64,000 bases of DNA from Pseudomonadota bacterium (lineage in GTDB: Bacteria; Pseudomonadota; Alphaproteobacteria; Rhizobiales; Beijerinckiaceae), in the NCBI GenBank assembly GCA_023450615.1, contig JAEXGT010000094.1, positions 46,778 through 110,777 of the forward strand. The letters are read 5' to 3'. Each line of letters starts with the position of its first letter. Positions within the stretch are counted from its first letter, which is position 1. Made by a program: the position numbers and the translations under genes. Of this stretch, positions 1 through 8,427 are shown piece after piece. The notes beneath the pieces were generated by a model. It ran no database searches and was not told the DNA's origin. It saw nothing but the letters and a program-made list of their open reading frames with translations.

Positions 1-240
1 TTTCTCGGCGCGGGCGCGATCATCAAAGCCAAGGACGGACTTGAGGTTCAGGGCCTGACGACAGCTTCGACGGTCTGGATCGCAGCAGCCCTCGGCGTGA
101 CAGCAGGATTAGGCGCCTGGTTCATCACCTTCGCCGGAACCCTGATGACCCTTATCGTGCTGACCCTCGGCAAAGCACTTGAGGACAGGTTGGTGCGCCT
201 GTTCACAGGGCACTCGAAAACCGTGCAGGACGAGGATTAG
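1..240 (+). CDS. MgtC/SapB family membrane protein (3' end only)
   Basis: The window opens inside this gene; frame 1 is open from base 1 to the TAG at 238-240 and gives about 79 residues. The visible part begins with FLGAGAIIK and continues with GLTTASTVWIAAALG and a further hydrophobic segment, which is the conserved glycine-rich motif and following helices of MgtC/SapB inner-membrane proteins, linked in other bacteria to magnesium limitation and intracellular survival. The soluble C-terminal tail is short (about 20 residues), so this is the short form of the family, without an ACT-like C-terminal domain. Start and promoter lie outside the window. The gene converges on the small leftward ORF that follows and overlaps its stop by a few bases. 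Confidence 0.8.
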   Translation, partial: FLGAGAIIKAKDGLEVQGLTTASTVWIAAALGVTAGLGAWFITFAGTLMTLIVLTLGKALEDRLVRLFTGHSKTVQDED

Positions 241-449
241 TTGAAGGCAAAGCCCAGGCCGAGAACGGCGACGGCTGCGATGGAGAGCCAGAGCAGGCTC
301 GAACCGAAGGTGCTGTTCTTCGGGGCCGTGGTATCCGGCTCGTCGAAAGCGAATGCTTCTCCAGCGATCCGCGCGGCGCGGTCCAAGTGAAGTTTCCGTG
401 CGGGTCCCATCGTCGTTCGCATCCCTGCCTCGCTTGTCGTTAAGCTCAT
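237..449 (-). CDS. Small hypothetical protein with one C-terminal membrane helix
   Basis: A 70-residue leftward frame starts at the ATG 447-449 (MSLTTSEAGM); an upstream in-frame ATG at 506 would add 19 residues of poor composition. The first 45 residues are polar and charged, and the last 22 form one hydrophobic segment (SSLLWLSIAAVAVLGLGFAF) ending almost at the stop, so it would be a tail-anchored or single-pass protein. I recognise no family. The clean membrane segment argues for a real gene; the small size and overlap with the preceding stop argue for caution. Confidence 0.45.
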   Translation of the reverse strand: MSLTTSEAGMRTTMGPARKLHLDRAARIAGEAFAFDEPDTTAPKNSTFGSSLLWLSIAAVAVLGLGFAFN

Positions 450-670
450 GCTTAAACGAGCAACGTGAACCGAGGCTAAACGGTTCCTGTGACAGACTAA
501 AGACATCCTTTAGATGGAACTGGGATACTGTCTGAACGAGGGTTTCCAAGTTCCTATTTTTATGGCTTGTGACCCTAAACCACCTTCACGTTTCCGTTTT
601 GTTCTCGTATAAAAACGGAATGAGAAATAGTGTAAACAAGCGCGAATCAGCGAAACGGACCAAGGTCCCA

Positions 671-2734
671 ATGGATAACGACGATCTCTTCGGGGGCGCG
701 GCTGCCAAGCGCGCGGCGCCCGCTTCGGCCAGAACGGCAGCCGTCAAGGCCTCGAAACCCGCTCCTGCCCCGCAACAGGGCACACCGGGCGAGGCCGGCT
801 ATGACGCGTCCGCCATCGAGGTGTTGGAGGGGCTCGAACCCGTCCGCCGCCGTCCGGGCATGTATATCGGCGGCACGGACGAGAAGGCCCTGCACCACCT
901 CTTCGCAGAAGTCATCGACAACTCCATGGACGAGGCTGTCGCGGGTCACGCGACCTTCATCGAGGTGGAGCTGGAGGAAGGCGGCTGGCTCTCCGTGACC
1001 GATAACGGACGCGGCATCCCGGTCGATCCTCATCCCAAGTTCCCGAAGAAGTCGGCGCTCGAAGTCATCATGACCACCCTGCACGCAGGCGGTAAGTTCG
1101 ATTCGAAGGTCTATGAGACCTCCGGCGGCCTGCACGGCGTCGGCGTATCGGTGGTGAACGCGCTCTCCGAGATTCTCGAAGTCGAGGTCGCCCGCGGCCA
1201 GCAGCTCTACCGCCAGATCTTCGCCCGCGGCCTCCCGCAGGGTAAGCTGGAGACCGTGGGACGCGTGCTCAACCGGCGCGGCACCAAGGTGCGCTTCAAG
1301 CCCGACTGGCAGATCTTCGGCAAGGATGCCCATTTCCAGCCCCGCCGCCTGTTCAAGATGGCCCGCTCCAAGGCCTATCTCTTCGGTGGCGTCGAGATCC
1401 GCTGGAAATGCGCGCAGTCGCTTCTCGAAGGCGTCGACAACGTTCCGCCGGAAGCCGTCTTCAAGTTCCCGAACGGCTTGAAGGACTATCTCACCCACGA
1501 CATCGAGGGGAAGGATTTGGTCACAGACCAAATCTTCGCCGGCAAGATCACCAAACCCGGCAGCCACGGCTCGCTGGAATGGGCGGTCGCGTGGATGTCG
1601 AACGAGGATGGGTTCTCCACCTCGTATTGTAATACGGTGCCTACCCCTGAAGGCGGCACCCATGAAAACGGCCTGCGCATTGCACTGCTGCGCGGCCTGC
1701 GTGATCACGCGGAGCGTGTCGGCCAATCGAAACGCATGGCGGCGGTGACTACCGACGACGTGATGGCGACCTGCGCCTCCATGCTCTCGGTCTTCATCCG
1801 CGAGCCGGAATTCCAGGGTCAGACCAAGGACAAGCTCGCCACCGTCGAAGCTGGCCGCATCGTCGAGAACGGCATTCGCGACACCTTCGATCACTGGCTC
1901 GCCGCCTCCCCGCAGCAGGCCAACAAGCTTCTCGACTGGGTGATCGACCGGGCCGAGGAGCGCCTGCGCCGCCGCCAGGAAAAGGAAGTCGCCCGCAAGA
2001 CCGCGACCCGCAAGCTGCGCCTGCCCGGCAAGCTGGCGGACTGCTCCAATGCCGGCGCCAAGGGCTCCGAGCTCTTCCTCGTCGAGGGTGACTCGGCAGG
2101 CGGCTCCGCCAAGCAGGCGCGCGACCGCGCCACGCAGGCGGTTCTGCCGCTGCGCGGCAAAATCCTGAACGTGGCCTCCGCCGGTCGCGACAAGCTGCAC
2201 CAGAACCAGCAGATCTCCGATCTCGTCCAGGCGCTCGGCTGCGGCACCGGCTCGTCCTATCGGGACGCCGATCTTCGCTACGAGAAGGTCATTATCATGA
2301 CTGACGCGGACGTGGACGGCGCGCATATCGCGACGCTGCTGATCACGTTCTTCTACCGCCAGATGCCGAAACTCATCGACGGGGGACATCTCTATCTCGC
2401 GGTGCCGCCGCTCTACCGCCTGAGCCAAGGCGCGAAGTCGGCCTATGCCCGCGACGAGGCGGACCGCGACAAGCTCATGAAGACCCTGTTCAAGGGCTCA
2501 GGCAAGGTCGAGATCAGCCGCTTCAAAGGCCTTGGCGAGATGCTGCCCGGCCAGCTGAAGGAAACCACCATGGACCCCAAGAAGCGCCTGCTTCTGAAAG
2601 TGGTCGTGGAAACCGACGACAGGCCGGAAGCCAACGACACCGTGGAGCGCCTGATGGGCAACAAGCCCGAAGCCCGCTTCGCCTTCATCCAGGAACGCGC
2701 CGTCTTCGCGGACGAAGCGGATCTGGATATCTGA
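671..2734 (+). CDS. parE: DNA topoisomerase IV subunit B
   Basis: ParE is the ATPase half of topoisomerase IV, which with ParC decatenates daughter chromosomes. From the ATG at 671 (MDNDDLFGG) it is 687 residues. A low-complexity Ala/Lys N-terminus is followed by the GHKL ATPase domain (EVIDNSMDEA, DNGRGIPV, and the GLHGVG lid motif), the transducer domain, and a TOPRIM domain with LVEGDSAGGSA and the acidic triad in MTDADVDGAHI. The C-terminal ETTMDP and DLDI ending fit alphaproteobacterial ParE rather than GyrB. An in-frame extension to 569 exists but is Asn/Lys-rich and unlike family N-termini, so 671 is preferred. The next gene starts 36 bp after the stop with no terminator visible between. 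Confidence 0.95.
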   Translation: MDNDDLFGGAAAKRAAPASARTAAVKASKPAPAPQQGTPGEAGYDASAIEVLEGLEPVRRRPGMYIGGTDEKALHHLFAEVIDNSMDEAVAGHATFIEVELEEGGWLSVTDNGRGIPVDPHPKFPKKSALEVIMTTLHAGGKFDSKVYETSGGLHGVGVSVVNALSEILEVEVARGQQLYRQIFARGLPQGKLETVGRVLNRRGTKVRFKPDWQIFGKDAHFQPRRLFKMARSKAYLFGGVEIRWKCAQSLLEGVDNVPPEAVFKFPNGLKDYLTHDIEGKDLVTDQIFAGKITKPGSHGSLEWAVAWMSNEDGFSTSYCNTVPTPEGGTHENGLRIALLRGLRDHAERVGQSKRMAAVTTDDVMATCASMLSVFIREPEFQGQTKDKLATVEAGRIVENGIRDTFDHWLAASPQQANKLLDWVIDRAEERLRRRQEKEVARKTATRKLRLPGKLADCSNAGAKGSELFLVEGDSAGGSAKQARDRATQAVLPLRGKILNVASAGRDKLHQNQQISDLVQALGCGTGSSYRDADLRYEKVIIMTDADVDGAHIATLLITFFYRQMPKLIDGGHLYLAVPPLYRLSQGAKSAYARDEADRDKLMKTLFKGSGKVEISRFKGLGEMLPGQLKETTMDPKKRLLLKVVVETDDRPEANDTVERLMGNKPEARFAFIQERAVFADEADLDI

Positions 2735-2770
2735 TCGGCACAGTAATAATATCCCAGCGCAGCACCGCCC

Positions 2771-3583
2771 ATGAAAGGCATGGCAATGCGCTGGGTTCTT
2801 GTTTTTCTGAGCTGGTGCCTGTCCTGCACGCCCGCAGCCGCGCGTGATCGGCTGGAGCCGATTCAGGCATGCCCGCTCGCACCTATGCCGAAGCCTGCCG
2901 CCGCCTCACATCCACAATGCGCAAAAGGCCATTGCGTCGATCTGGGGCAAGGACGATCCATCTGCAAATGCCTGTCGGAGGACGAGGAGCAGCTATCGCA
3001 TCTCATTCTCTTCGAGGGCGGCAAGGAGGTTCAGCGCTGGCGGGCAGATGCTTATCTTCAGCAGACGGACGATTTCGAAGTGTTGAGCGGCGATCTGCGA
3101 GGAGACGGCAAACCCTTCTGGATCGTGGCCAATCACGAACTCTCCTCACAGGGCATCCTGGTGCGCTTCTGGAGTCTGCATGTTCTCAACCCTGCCGACC
3201 CGCCGGCGAGGCTCCCCATCTCCTGGTCTACCGCGGATTACGGCCCAGGCAGCTTCGCCCTGCCCGGCAGCCGACAGGAGAAGGGCTGCGATATTCTCGT
3301 GACCGAATGGCTTGGGGGTGAGGAAGCGGGCAAGAGCGGGCTGTATTTCCTGGGCTCATGGTATCGCCTAGACACTAACGGCATTACCCCACTGCCCTCC
3401 CGTCGCAAGCGCCTTCGCCGCTATCTCTATTCCTTCACGCGAGAGAGGGTGACGTCGGAAGAGGAAGGTATTGCGCATCTCAAAGGCCGCCCGGATTTCT
3501 GGCTGAGGCCTGAAAAAGCCGTTCCTTACGACCCGAGAAAAGTGATGCTGAGGCTCACCACAGACCCGTCAATAGCCCAATAA
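2771..3583 (+). CDS. Secreted or periplasmic protein of unknown function
   Basis: A 270-residue protein whose start (2771, or ATGs at 2780 and 2786) is followed by a typical signal peptide, WVLVFLSWCLSCTPAAARD, with likely cleavage after Ala. The mature part begins with a cysteine-containing segment (four Cys within about 40 residues: ACP, QCAKGHC, CKC) that could form disulfides, then a mixed alpha/beta region with GDLRGDGKPFWIVAN, a pattern seen in VCBS/FG-GAP-like repeats, but only one copy is visible. No family is recognised. It is 36 bp downstream of parE on the same strand and probably shares its transcript, ending at the hairpins at 3685-3748. Confidence 0.7.
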   Translation: MKGMAMRWVLVFLSWCLSCTPAAARDRLEPIQACPLAPMPKPAAASHPQCAKGHCVDLGQGRSICKCLSEDEEQLSHLILFEGGKEVQRWRADAYLQQTDDFEVLSGDLRGDGKPFWIVANHELSSQGILVRFWSLHVLNPADPPARLPISWSTADYGPGSFALPGSRQEKGCDILVTEWLGGEEAGKSGLYFLGSWYRLDTNGITPLPSRRKRLRRYLYSFTRERVTSEEEGIAHLKGRPDFWLRPEKAVPYDPRKVMLRLTTDPSIAQ

Positions 3584-3718
3584 TCAAAAATATTTTTCAG
3601 GAAGTTACCTTCCCCAAGGAAACTTTTGAAAATTTTTTGAAAAATTCCGGGAACCTACTTCAAGTGCAGCCGTTGATAGGTACCACCGGCCCATTCTGCC
3701 CCCACGGGCCGGTCCCTC

Positions 3719-3748
3719 ACAAGGCTCCTCCTCGGAGCCTTTTTTTTT
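3719..3748 (+). terminator. Rho-independent terminator
   Basis: AAGGCTCC, loop TCCTC-type, GGAGCCTT followed by nine T residues. It lies just after a second perfect hairpin (ACCGGCCC at 3685-3692 with GGGCCGGT at 3706-3713), so the parE-side transcript, or an independent small RNA, ends here before rnr. The stretch 3584-3880 holds no ORF I trust. Confidence 0.8.
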
Positions 3749-3880
3749 GCCCGAAACGGCTCTTAAGGCCGTTGATGGATCAATGCCGCGCCTCAAGCGT
3801 CATTCACAGGCGGGCGGCCCGGACTAGCCGCGGCCAAGCTTGCATGCGACAAGACCTGACGAGCTCAACGAGTTTTTGCC

Positions 3881-6205
3881 TTGGCCAAACGTTCCAAAAC
3901 GCATTCTTCCTCCGCCCTCCCGTCCCGGGAGGATCTCATGGCCTTCATCGCCAACACCCCCGGCAAGGTGGGTAAGCGCGAGATCGCGCAGGCTTTCAAC
4001 ATCAAGGGCGGCGATCGGATCTGGCTCAAGCAGATGCTCAAGGACCTGGAGGTCGAAGGCGCCGTGGACCGGCGGGGCAAGCGCGTCCACAAGGCCGGAC
4101 AGCTGCCGCCCATGGTCATGGCCGATATCATCAAGCGCGACCGCGACGGCGAATTGATCGCCGTGCCTACCGAATGGGACGAAGAAGAGCACGGCCCCAT
4201 CCCGACGATCATCATCCTGCCTGCCCGCAAGCCGAAGCCCGGCATGCCAGTGGCGGGTGTGGGCGATCGGGCGCTGCTGCGGGTCGATCCGCTGAAGGCT
4301 GGCGACATCCACCGCTATTCGGGCCGCGTCACGAAGATTCTGGCCAAGAAGCAGGCGCAAGTGCTCGGCATCTTCCGCACCATGCCTGAAGGGGGCGGAC
4401 GCCTGGTCCCGGTGGACAAGAAATCCCGCGGCGAGGAACTCCAGATCAATCCCGGCGACGAGAACGGCGCGCAGGACGGCGACCTGATCGCCGCAAGCAT
4501 CGTCAAGCATGGGCGCTACGGGCTGGCGACCGCGAAGGTCAAGGAACGGCTGGGTTCGGTCAAATCCGAGAAGGCCGTGAGCCTCATCGCGATCTTCGCC
4601 CACAACATTCCCAACGAGTTTCCGAAGGCTGTCATCGACGAGGCTGAGGCTGCCAAGCCCGCAACGCTGGCAGGGCGGGAGGACTGGCGCGAGCTGCCGC
4701 TCATCACCATCGACCCCGCCGACGCCAAGGACCATGACGACGCCGTACACGCGGCTCCCGATACGGACCCGAACAATGTGGGCGGCTACATCCTCACCGT
4801 CGCCATCGCGGATGTGGCGGCCTATATCCGCCCCGGCTCCGCCATGGACCGGGAGGCGCAGGAGCGCGGCAATTCCGTCTACTTCCCCGACCGCGTCGTG
4901 CCGATGCTGCCGGAGCGGATCTCCAACAACCTCTGTTCCCTGCGCCCCCGCGAGGACCGCCCTGCCCTTGCAGTCCGCATGGTGATCGGTCCGGACGGCC
5001 GAAAGATCCGCCACAGCTTTCATCGCGTGATGATGCGCTCGGCGGAGAAGCTCTCCTACCAGCAGGCGCAGGCCGCCATCGACGGCAGGCCCGACGAGGT
5101 GACGAAGCCGATCCTCGATACGATCCTGAAGCCTCTCTGGGCCGGGTATGCGCTGGTGAAGAAAGCGCGGGACATCCGCGAGCCGCTTTATCTCGACCTG
5201 CCGGAGCGCAAGATCGTCCTCAAGCCCGACGGTACGGTAGACAGAGTGTTCGTGCCTGAGCGGCTTGAGGCTCATAAGCTCATCGAGGAGTTCATGATCC
5301 TCGCCAATGTGGCCGCGGCGGAGGCACTGGAAAAGGCTCAGGCGGACCTGATCTATCGTGTCCACGACGAGCCCTCGCTGGAGAAGATGCGCTCCTTGAG
5401 CGAAGTGCTCGCCTCCATCGGCCTGAAGCTGCCGACGCAGGGCGCGCTGAAGCCGGAGCTTTTCAACCGCATCCTCCGCGGCGTCGAGGGCACCGAGCAC
5501 CAGCTCTTCATCAACGAGGTAGTGCTGCGCTCGCAATCGCAAGCCGAGTATTCAGCCGAGAACTATGGGCATTTCGGTCTCAACCTGAAGCGCTACGCGC
5601 ATTTCACGTCCCCCATCCGCCGCTATGCCGACCTCATCGTTCACCGCGCGCTTATCAGCGGTCTGAAGCTCGGCAAGGATGGACTGCCCCCGGACACGAC
5701 CTTCGGCGAGCTCGCGGAGATCAGCGCCAAGATTTCGGCGGCTGAGCGGCGCGCCATGGCTGCTGAGCGTGAGACAATCGACCGCCTCATCGCGCACTTC
5801 CTGGCCGATAGGATCGGGGCCACTTTCGATGGGCAGATTTCGGGTGTGACGAAGGCGGGTCTCTTCATCAAATTGAGCGAGACCGGGGCGGATGGTTTCG
5901 TTCCGGCAGCGACCATCGGCGACGATTATTACCGATTCGACGAAAAGACCCATTCCATGCGCGGCGAGCGCACGGGTGAGACCTATCGCCTGGGTGACAA
6001 GGTGGAGGTAAAGCTCGTAGAAGCTGCTCCCGTCGCAGGAGCTTTGCGCTTCGAGTTGCTGACCAAAGGCCGTTTCACAGGCAAGGCAGGTGGCGGCAGG
6101 AAGAGCGGAAAGCGCCCGCCGCGCGGCTCGAAGAAGGCAGCAAAAGCCGCCTCGGATCCCCGCTCTCCCACTCGGGTGAAGGTGAAGCGCCGCGGTCGCG
6201 GCTGA
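3881..6205 (+). CDS. rnr: Ribonuclease R
   Basis: RNase R is a processive 3'-5' hydrolytic exoribonuclease that degrades structured RNA and takes part in tRNA, rRNA and tmRNA-linked turnover. The 774-residue protein has an N-terminal winged-helix region (REDLMAFIANTPGKVGKREIAQAF), cold-shock domains, the RNB catalytic domain with the metal-binding Asp cluster in IDPADAKDHDDAVHA (around residue 275-290), a C-terminal S1 domain (FDGQISGVTKAGLFIKL), and a basic Lys/Arg tail. The start is TTG at 3881 (MAKRSKTHSSS); no strong Shine-Dalgarno is visible, and an ATG at 3938 would cut the N-terminal helix. It heads the conserved block rnr-DUF983-NUDIX-rpmG. Confidence 0.93.
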   Translation: MAKRSKTHSSSALPSREDLMAFIANTPGKVGKREIAQAFNIKGGDRIWLKQMLKDLEVEGAVDRRGKRVHKAGQLPPMVMADIIKRDRDGELIAVPTEWDEEEHGPIPTIIILPARKPKPGMPVAGVGDRALLRVDPLKAGDIHRYSGRVTKILAKKQAQVLGIFRTMPEGGGRLVPVDKKSRGEELQINPGDENGAQDGDLIAASIVKHGRYGLATAKVKERLGSVKSEKAVSLIAIFAHNIPNEFPKAVIDEAEAAKPATLAGREDWRELPLITIDPADAKDHDDAVHAAPDTDPNNVGGYILTVAIADVAAYIRPGSAMDREAQERGNSVYFPDRVVPMLPERISNNLCSLRPREDRPALAVRMVIGPDGRKIRHSFHRVMMRSAEKLSYQQAQAAIDGRPDEVTKPILDTILKPLWAGYALVKKARDIREPLYLDLPERKIVLKPDGTVDRVFVPERLEAHKLIEEFMILANVAAAEALEKAQADLIYRVHDEPSLEKMRSLSEVLASIGLKLPTQGALKPELFNRILRGVEGTEHQLFINEVVLRSQSQAEYSAENYGHFGLNLKRYAHFTSPIRRYADLIVHRALISGLKLGKDGLPPDTTFGELAEISAKISAAERRAMAAERETIDRLIAHFLADRIGATFDGQISGVTKAGLFIKLSETGADGFVPAATIGDDYYRFDEKTHSMRGERTGETYRLGDKVEVKLVEAAPVAGALRFELLTKGRFTGKAGGGRKSGKRPPRGSKKAAKAASDPRSPTRVKVKRRGRG

Positions 6206-6221
6206 CAGGAAGCGAGAAGAG

Positions 6222-6716
6222 ATGTCCCTGACGATCCAAACCGCCTCGGCCCCTGCCGGGGATGTGCCCGCCATGACCGCCATGCGGCGCGGCTTCCTCT
6301 GCCGGTGCCCGGCCTGCAACCAGGGTCGTCTCTTCGGCAAGTTTCTGAAGGTCGTGGATCGCTGCGAGGCTTGCGGCACCGAATTTCATCATCATAGGGC
6401 CGACGATTTTCCGCCCTATCTCGTGATGTTCATTGTCGGCCATCTGATCGGCTACGGCATTCTCATGACCGAGACGAAGCTGGAGATGCCGCTATGGACA
6501 CACCTGGCGATCTGGCCCCTGCTCACGGTTGTTCTATCTCTAGCCTTGCTCCAGCCCGTCAAAGGCGCTGTCGTGGGCCTTCAATACGCGCTAGGAATGC
6601 ACGGCTTCGGGGTTGCCCGGGCCAAACGAAAAGCTGAAGGGGAGAATGCGGGTGACGGACGCGACAACCTTGGCCAAGCTGGATACGCTGGCCGCCGCGG
6701 CGCAAACGGAGCATAA
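6222..6716 (+). CDS. DUF983 zinc-ribbon membrane protein
   Basis: A 164-residue protein with two cysteine pairs near the N-terminus (CRCPAC and CEACG, about residues 27-52) that would bind a metal, followed by two membrane helices (PYLVMFIVGHLIGYGIL and LAIWPLLTVVLSLALLQP). This is the DUF983 layout, always short and of unknown function, and in Hyphomicrobiales it commonly sits between rnr and a NUDIX gene, as here. It begins 16 bp after the rnr stop. The last 24 residues are Gly/Asp/Ala-rich and overlap the NUDIX gene by 71 bp, so the tail may be little constrained. Confidence 0.85.
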   Translation: MSLTIQTASAPAGDVPAMTAMRRGFLCRCPACNQGRLFGKFLKVVDRCEACGTEFHHHRADDFPPYLVMFIVGHLIGYGILMTETKLEMPLWTHLAIWPLLTVVLSLALLQPVKGAVVGLQYALGMHGFGVARAKRKAEGENAGDGRDNLGQAGYAGRRGANGA

Positions 6717-7413
6717 GACGGCTGCTCCCACCCTTCGTCCCGCTGACGCCTCGACCCTCATCATCATTGACCGCAAGGGGAAGCAGCCGAAAGTCCTCAT
6801 GGGCAAGCGCCATGATGGGCACAGGTTCATGCCAGGCAAATTCGTGTTTCCCGGTGGGAGGATCGAAGCCGGCGACCGCTCCATGGCGGTGACCGGAGCC
6901 CTGCATCCGAGGGCGGAAGCCGCCCTCATGGCCCGGGTCACCCGACCCTCCGTCCAGCGCAGCCGCGCCCTGGCGCTCGCCGCCATCCGCGAGACCTTCG
7001 AGGAAACCGGGCTGCTGCTCGGCACCCGCGATTATGGCGGTCCGGATACGGTGCCCGCAGGCACACCCTGGGAAGCCTTTCGCGAGCATGGCGTTTTCCC
7101 GGACCTGGAAGAGCTGCATTTCATCGGCCGAGCCATCACCCCGCCAAGGCGTGTGAAGCGGTTCGATACCCGATTCTTCGCCGTCGACCGCACAGCCATC
7201 GCCCATGAGGTCGAGGGCATGGTGGGGCCGGATTCCGAGCTCGTGGAGCTTGCCTGGGTCACCGTGGCCGAGGCCAGGAAGCTGGACCTTCCTCCGATCA
7301 CAGGCGTGCTCCTGGGCGAGTTGGAAACCCGCATTGCCGCCGGTTTCAGCCCCATGCTGCCCGTGCCGTTCTTCTATCAGAAGCGCGGCCATTTCATCCG
7401 GGAGCTGCTTTAG
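6646..7413 (+). CDS. NUDIX hydrolase with a split Nudix box
   Basis: The protein would hydrolyse a nucleoside-diphosphate-linked or CoA-type substrate; the substrate is not readable. From the ATG at 6646, preceded by AAGGGGAG, it has 255 residues; an upstream ATG at 6613 lies deeper in DUF983. The Nudix signature is present but interrupted: FPGGRIEAGD is followed by about 35 residues before the catalytic helix ALAAIRETFEETGLLL, whereas the standard box is 23 residues long. An insertion at this place is known from NUDT19/RP2p-like proteins. Overlap with DUF983 suggests translational coupling. rpmG follows after 193 bp. Confidence 0.85.
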   Translation: MRVTDATTLAKLDTLAAAAQTEHKTAAPTLRPADASTLIIIDRKGKQPKVLMGKRHDGHRFMPGKFVFPGGRIEAGDRSMAVTGALHPRAEAALMARVTRPSVQRSRALALAAIRETFEETGLLLGTRDYGGPDTVPAGTPWEAFREHGVFPDLEELHFIGRAITPPRRVKRFDTRFFAVDRTAIAHEVEGMVGPDSELVELAWVTVAEARKLDLPPITGVLLGELETRIAAGFSPMLPVPFFYQKRGHFIRELL

Positions 7414-7606
7414 GACAGGCTGTTCCCTCCCAGCCACCAGCGGAAGGGCACATTCCCCCAGTACTGCCCTCAGGAACTCTTGACGAAACCGGCATAATCG
7501 GGCATTGGAGCCCCACGATATTCCGGCCGGGTTCGCCCGGCCTTTGCGTTTCGGCCATGCCATAGGGCCAACCGAGCGCGTTCACACTGAACAGAGGTCC
7601 CGACCT

Positions 7607-7774
7607 ATGGCCAAAGCCGCAACGATCAAAGTGAAGCTCGTCTCCACCGCCGACACGGGCTATTTCTACGTCACCAAGAAGAACTCCCGTACGATGACCG
7701 ACAAGATGTCGTTCAAGAAGTACGACCCGGTTGCGAAGAAGCACGTGGAGTTCAAGGAAGCCAAGATTAAGTAA
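7607..7774 (+). CDS. rpmG: 50S ribosomal protein L33
   Basis: A 55-residue L33 that starts at the ATG 7607 (MAKAATIKVKLVSTAD) with ACAGAGG upstream. It ends KEAKIK, the usual alphaproteobacterial form without the Cys pairs of zinc-binding L33. Its last 16 bases, covering the final codons and stop, are the left copy of the island's direct repeat, so integration preserved the reading frame. The native downstream terminator now lies 10.7 kb away at 18472; a terminator carried by the island sits at 7807 and would end this transcript. Confidence 0.97.
   Translation: MAKAATIKVKLVSTADTGYFYVTKKNSRTMTDKMSFKKYDPVAKKHVEFKEAKIK
7759..7774 (+). repeat. attL: left direct repeat, 3' end of rpmG
   Basis: AGCCAAGATTAAGTAA, identical to 18431-18446. 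Flanking bases differ on both sides (A/G before, T/G after), so the exact identity is 16 bp. The sequence encodes the last rpmG codons and stop. Confidence 0.9.
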
Positions 7775-7806
7775 TCGGCTCTGATCTAAGCGATTATAAT
7801 ATCTGC

Positions 7807-7837
7807 AAAAACCGTCTCTTAGCTGAGACGGTTTTTT
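7807..7837 (+). terminator. Island-borne terminator serving rpmG
   Basis: AACCGTCTC, loop TTAGCT, GAGACGGTT, then a T run. It lies 33 bp inside the island after attL and would replace the displaced native rpmG terminator at 18472. Confidence 0.85.
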
Positions 7838-7842
7838 CGTTT

Positions 7843-7867
7843 TGGGTAACATCAGGGTAACAAATGG
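7843..7867 (+). repeat. Left-end tandem TGGGTAAC repeats, possible integrase arm sites
   Basis: TGGGTAAC, four bases, GGGTAACAAA: two copies at an 11-bp period, matched in the same orientation and spacing at 18304-18328 beside the integrase gene. Confidence 0.6.
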
Positions 7868-8427
7868 ACTGAGCTCCGATGGCCCTCACGAGGGTATGTC
7901 TCTAAAACGAATAACGGCCATTGTTGCGAGGCATTCTGATGATGGCGCCGCCTTAGAGCGTCGTGTTGGTCAAAGATTATCAGAACCTGAGACACGGTCC
8001 GTCGGATTCCGAGAGCGGCGCAGCCTTCCTCTCCGTACCGGGGGTATGGGGTACGGTTAAAAGATGCGCGTGGTTTGACTACTACCGCACAGTGAGTGAA
8101 ATTTCCCGCACCGATAGAGAGATTTTTTCCGGCATAAAGCACTGCCGACTACAGAATATACTTACGTCGCACTGGCTTTGTTGTAGGCCAGTAAGGGCTC
8201 TCCATAGCGCTGCCTATCACAGTGATCCCAAAAACAACTGTGCAGTTCAGAGCTGCGAATATTTCCCGCAATCCCCCGCAAACTTCGCGAGCTTATCGCT
8301 TCTGGAGATCGCGAACCTTGTACCCACAAACCCATCTGGTACATATAGAAGCTAACCATCAGCCACGCTGGACTCTGAAGCGACATAGTTTCAGTACACG
8401 CGGGAATGCATAAGAATTGGGCTAAGT
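7868..8427. other. Gene-free stretch upstream of the Dnd operon
   Basis: About 560 bp between the left-end repeats and dndC. Short frames on both strands lack recognisable proteins and good start signals. The stretch is A/T-richer than the chromosome and must hold the Dnd operon promoter, but I cannot place a convincing -35/-10 pair. Confidence 0.6.

Noticed and set aside
647..2428. 593-residue leftward ORF over parE
   Set aside because: Antisense shadow of parE; typical GC-rich mirror frame without domains.
3824..5542. 572-residue leftward ORF over rnr
   Set aside because: Antisense shadow; rnr is complete with all motifs on the other strand.
7963..8355. 130-residue rightward ORF upstream of dndC
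   Set aside because: No recognisable domain, poor start, atypical composition; treated as noncoding.
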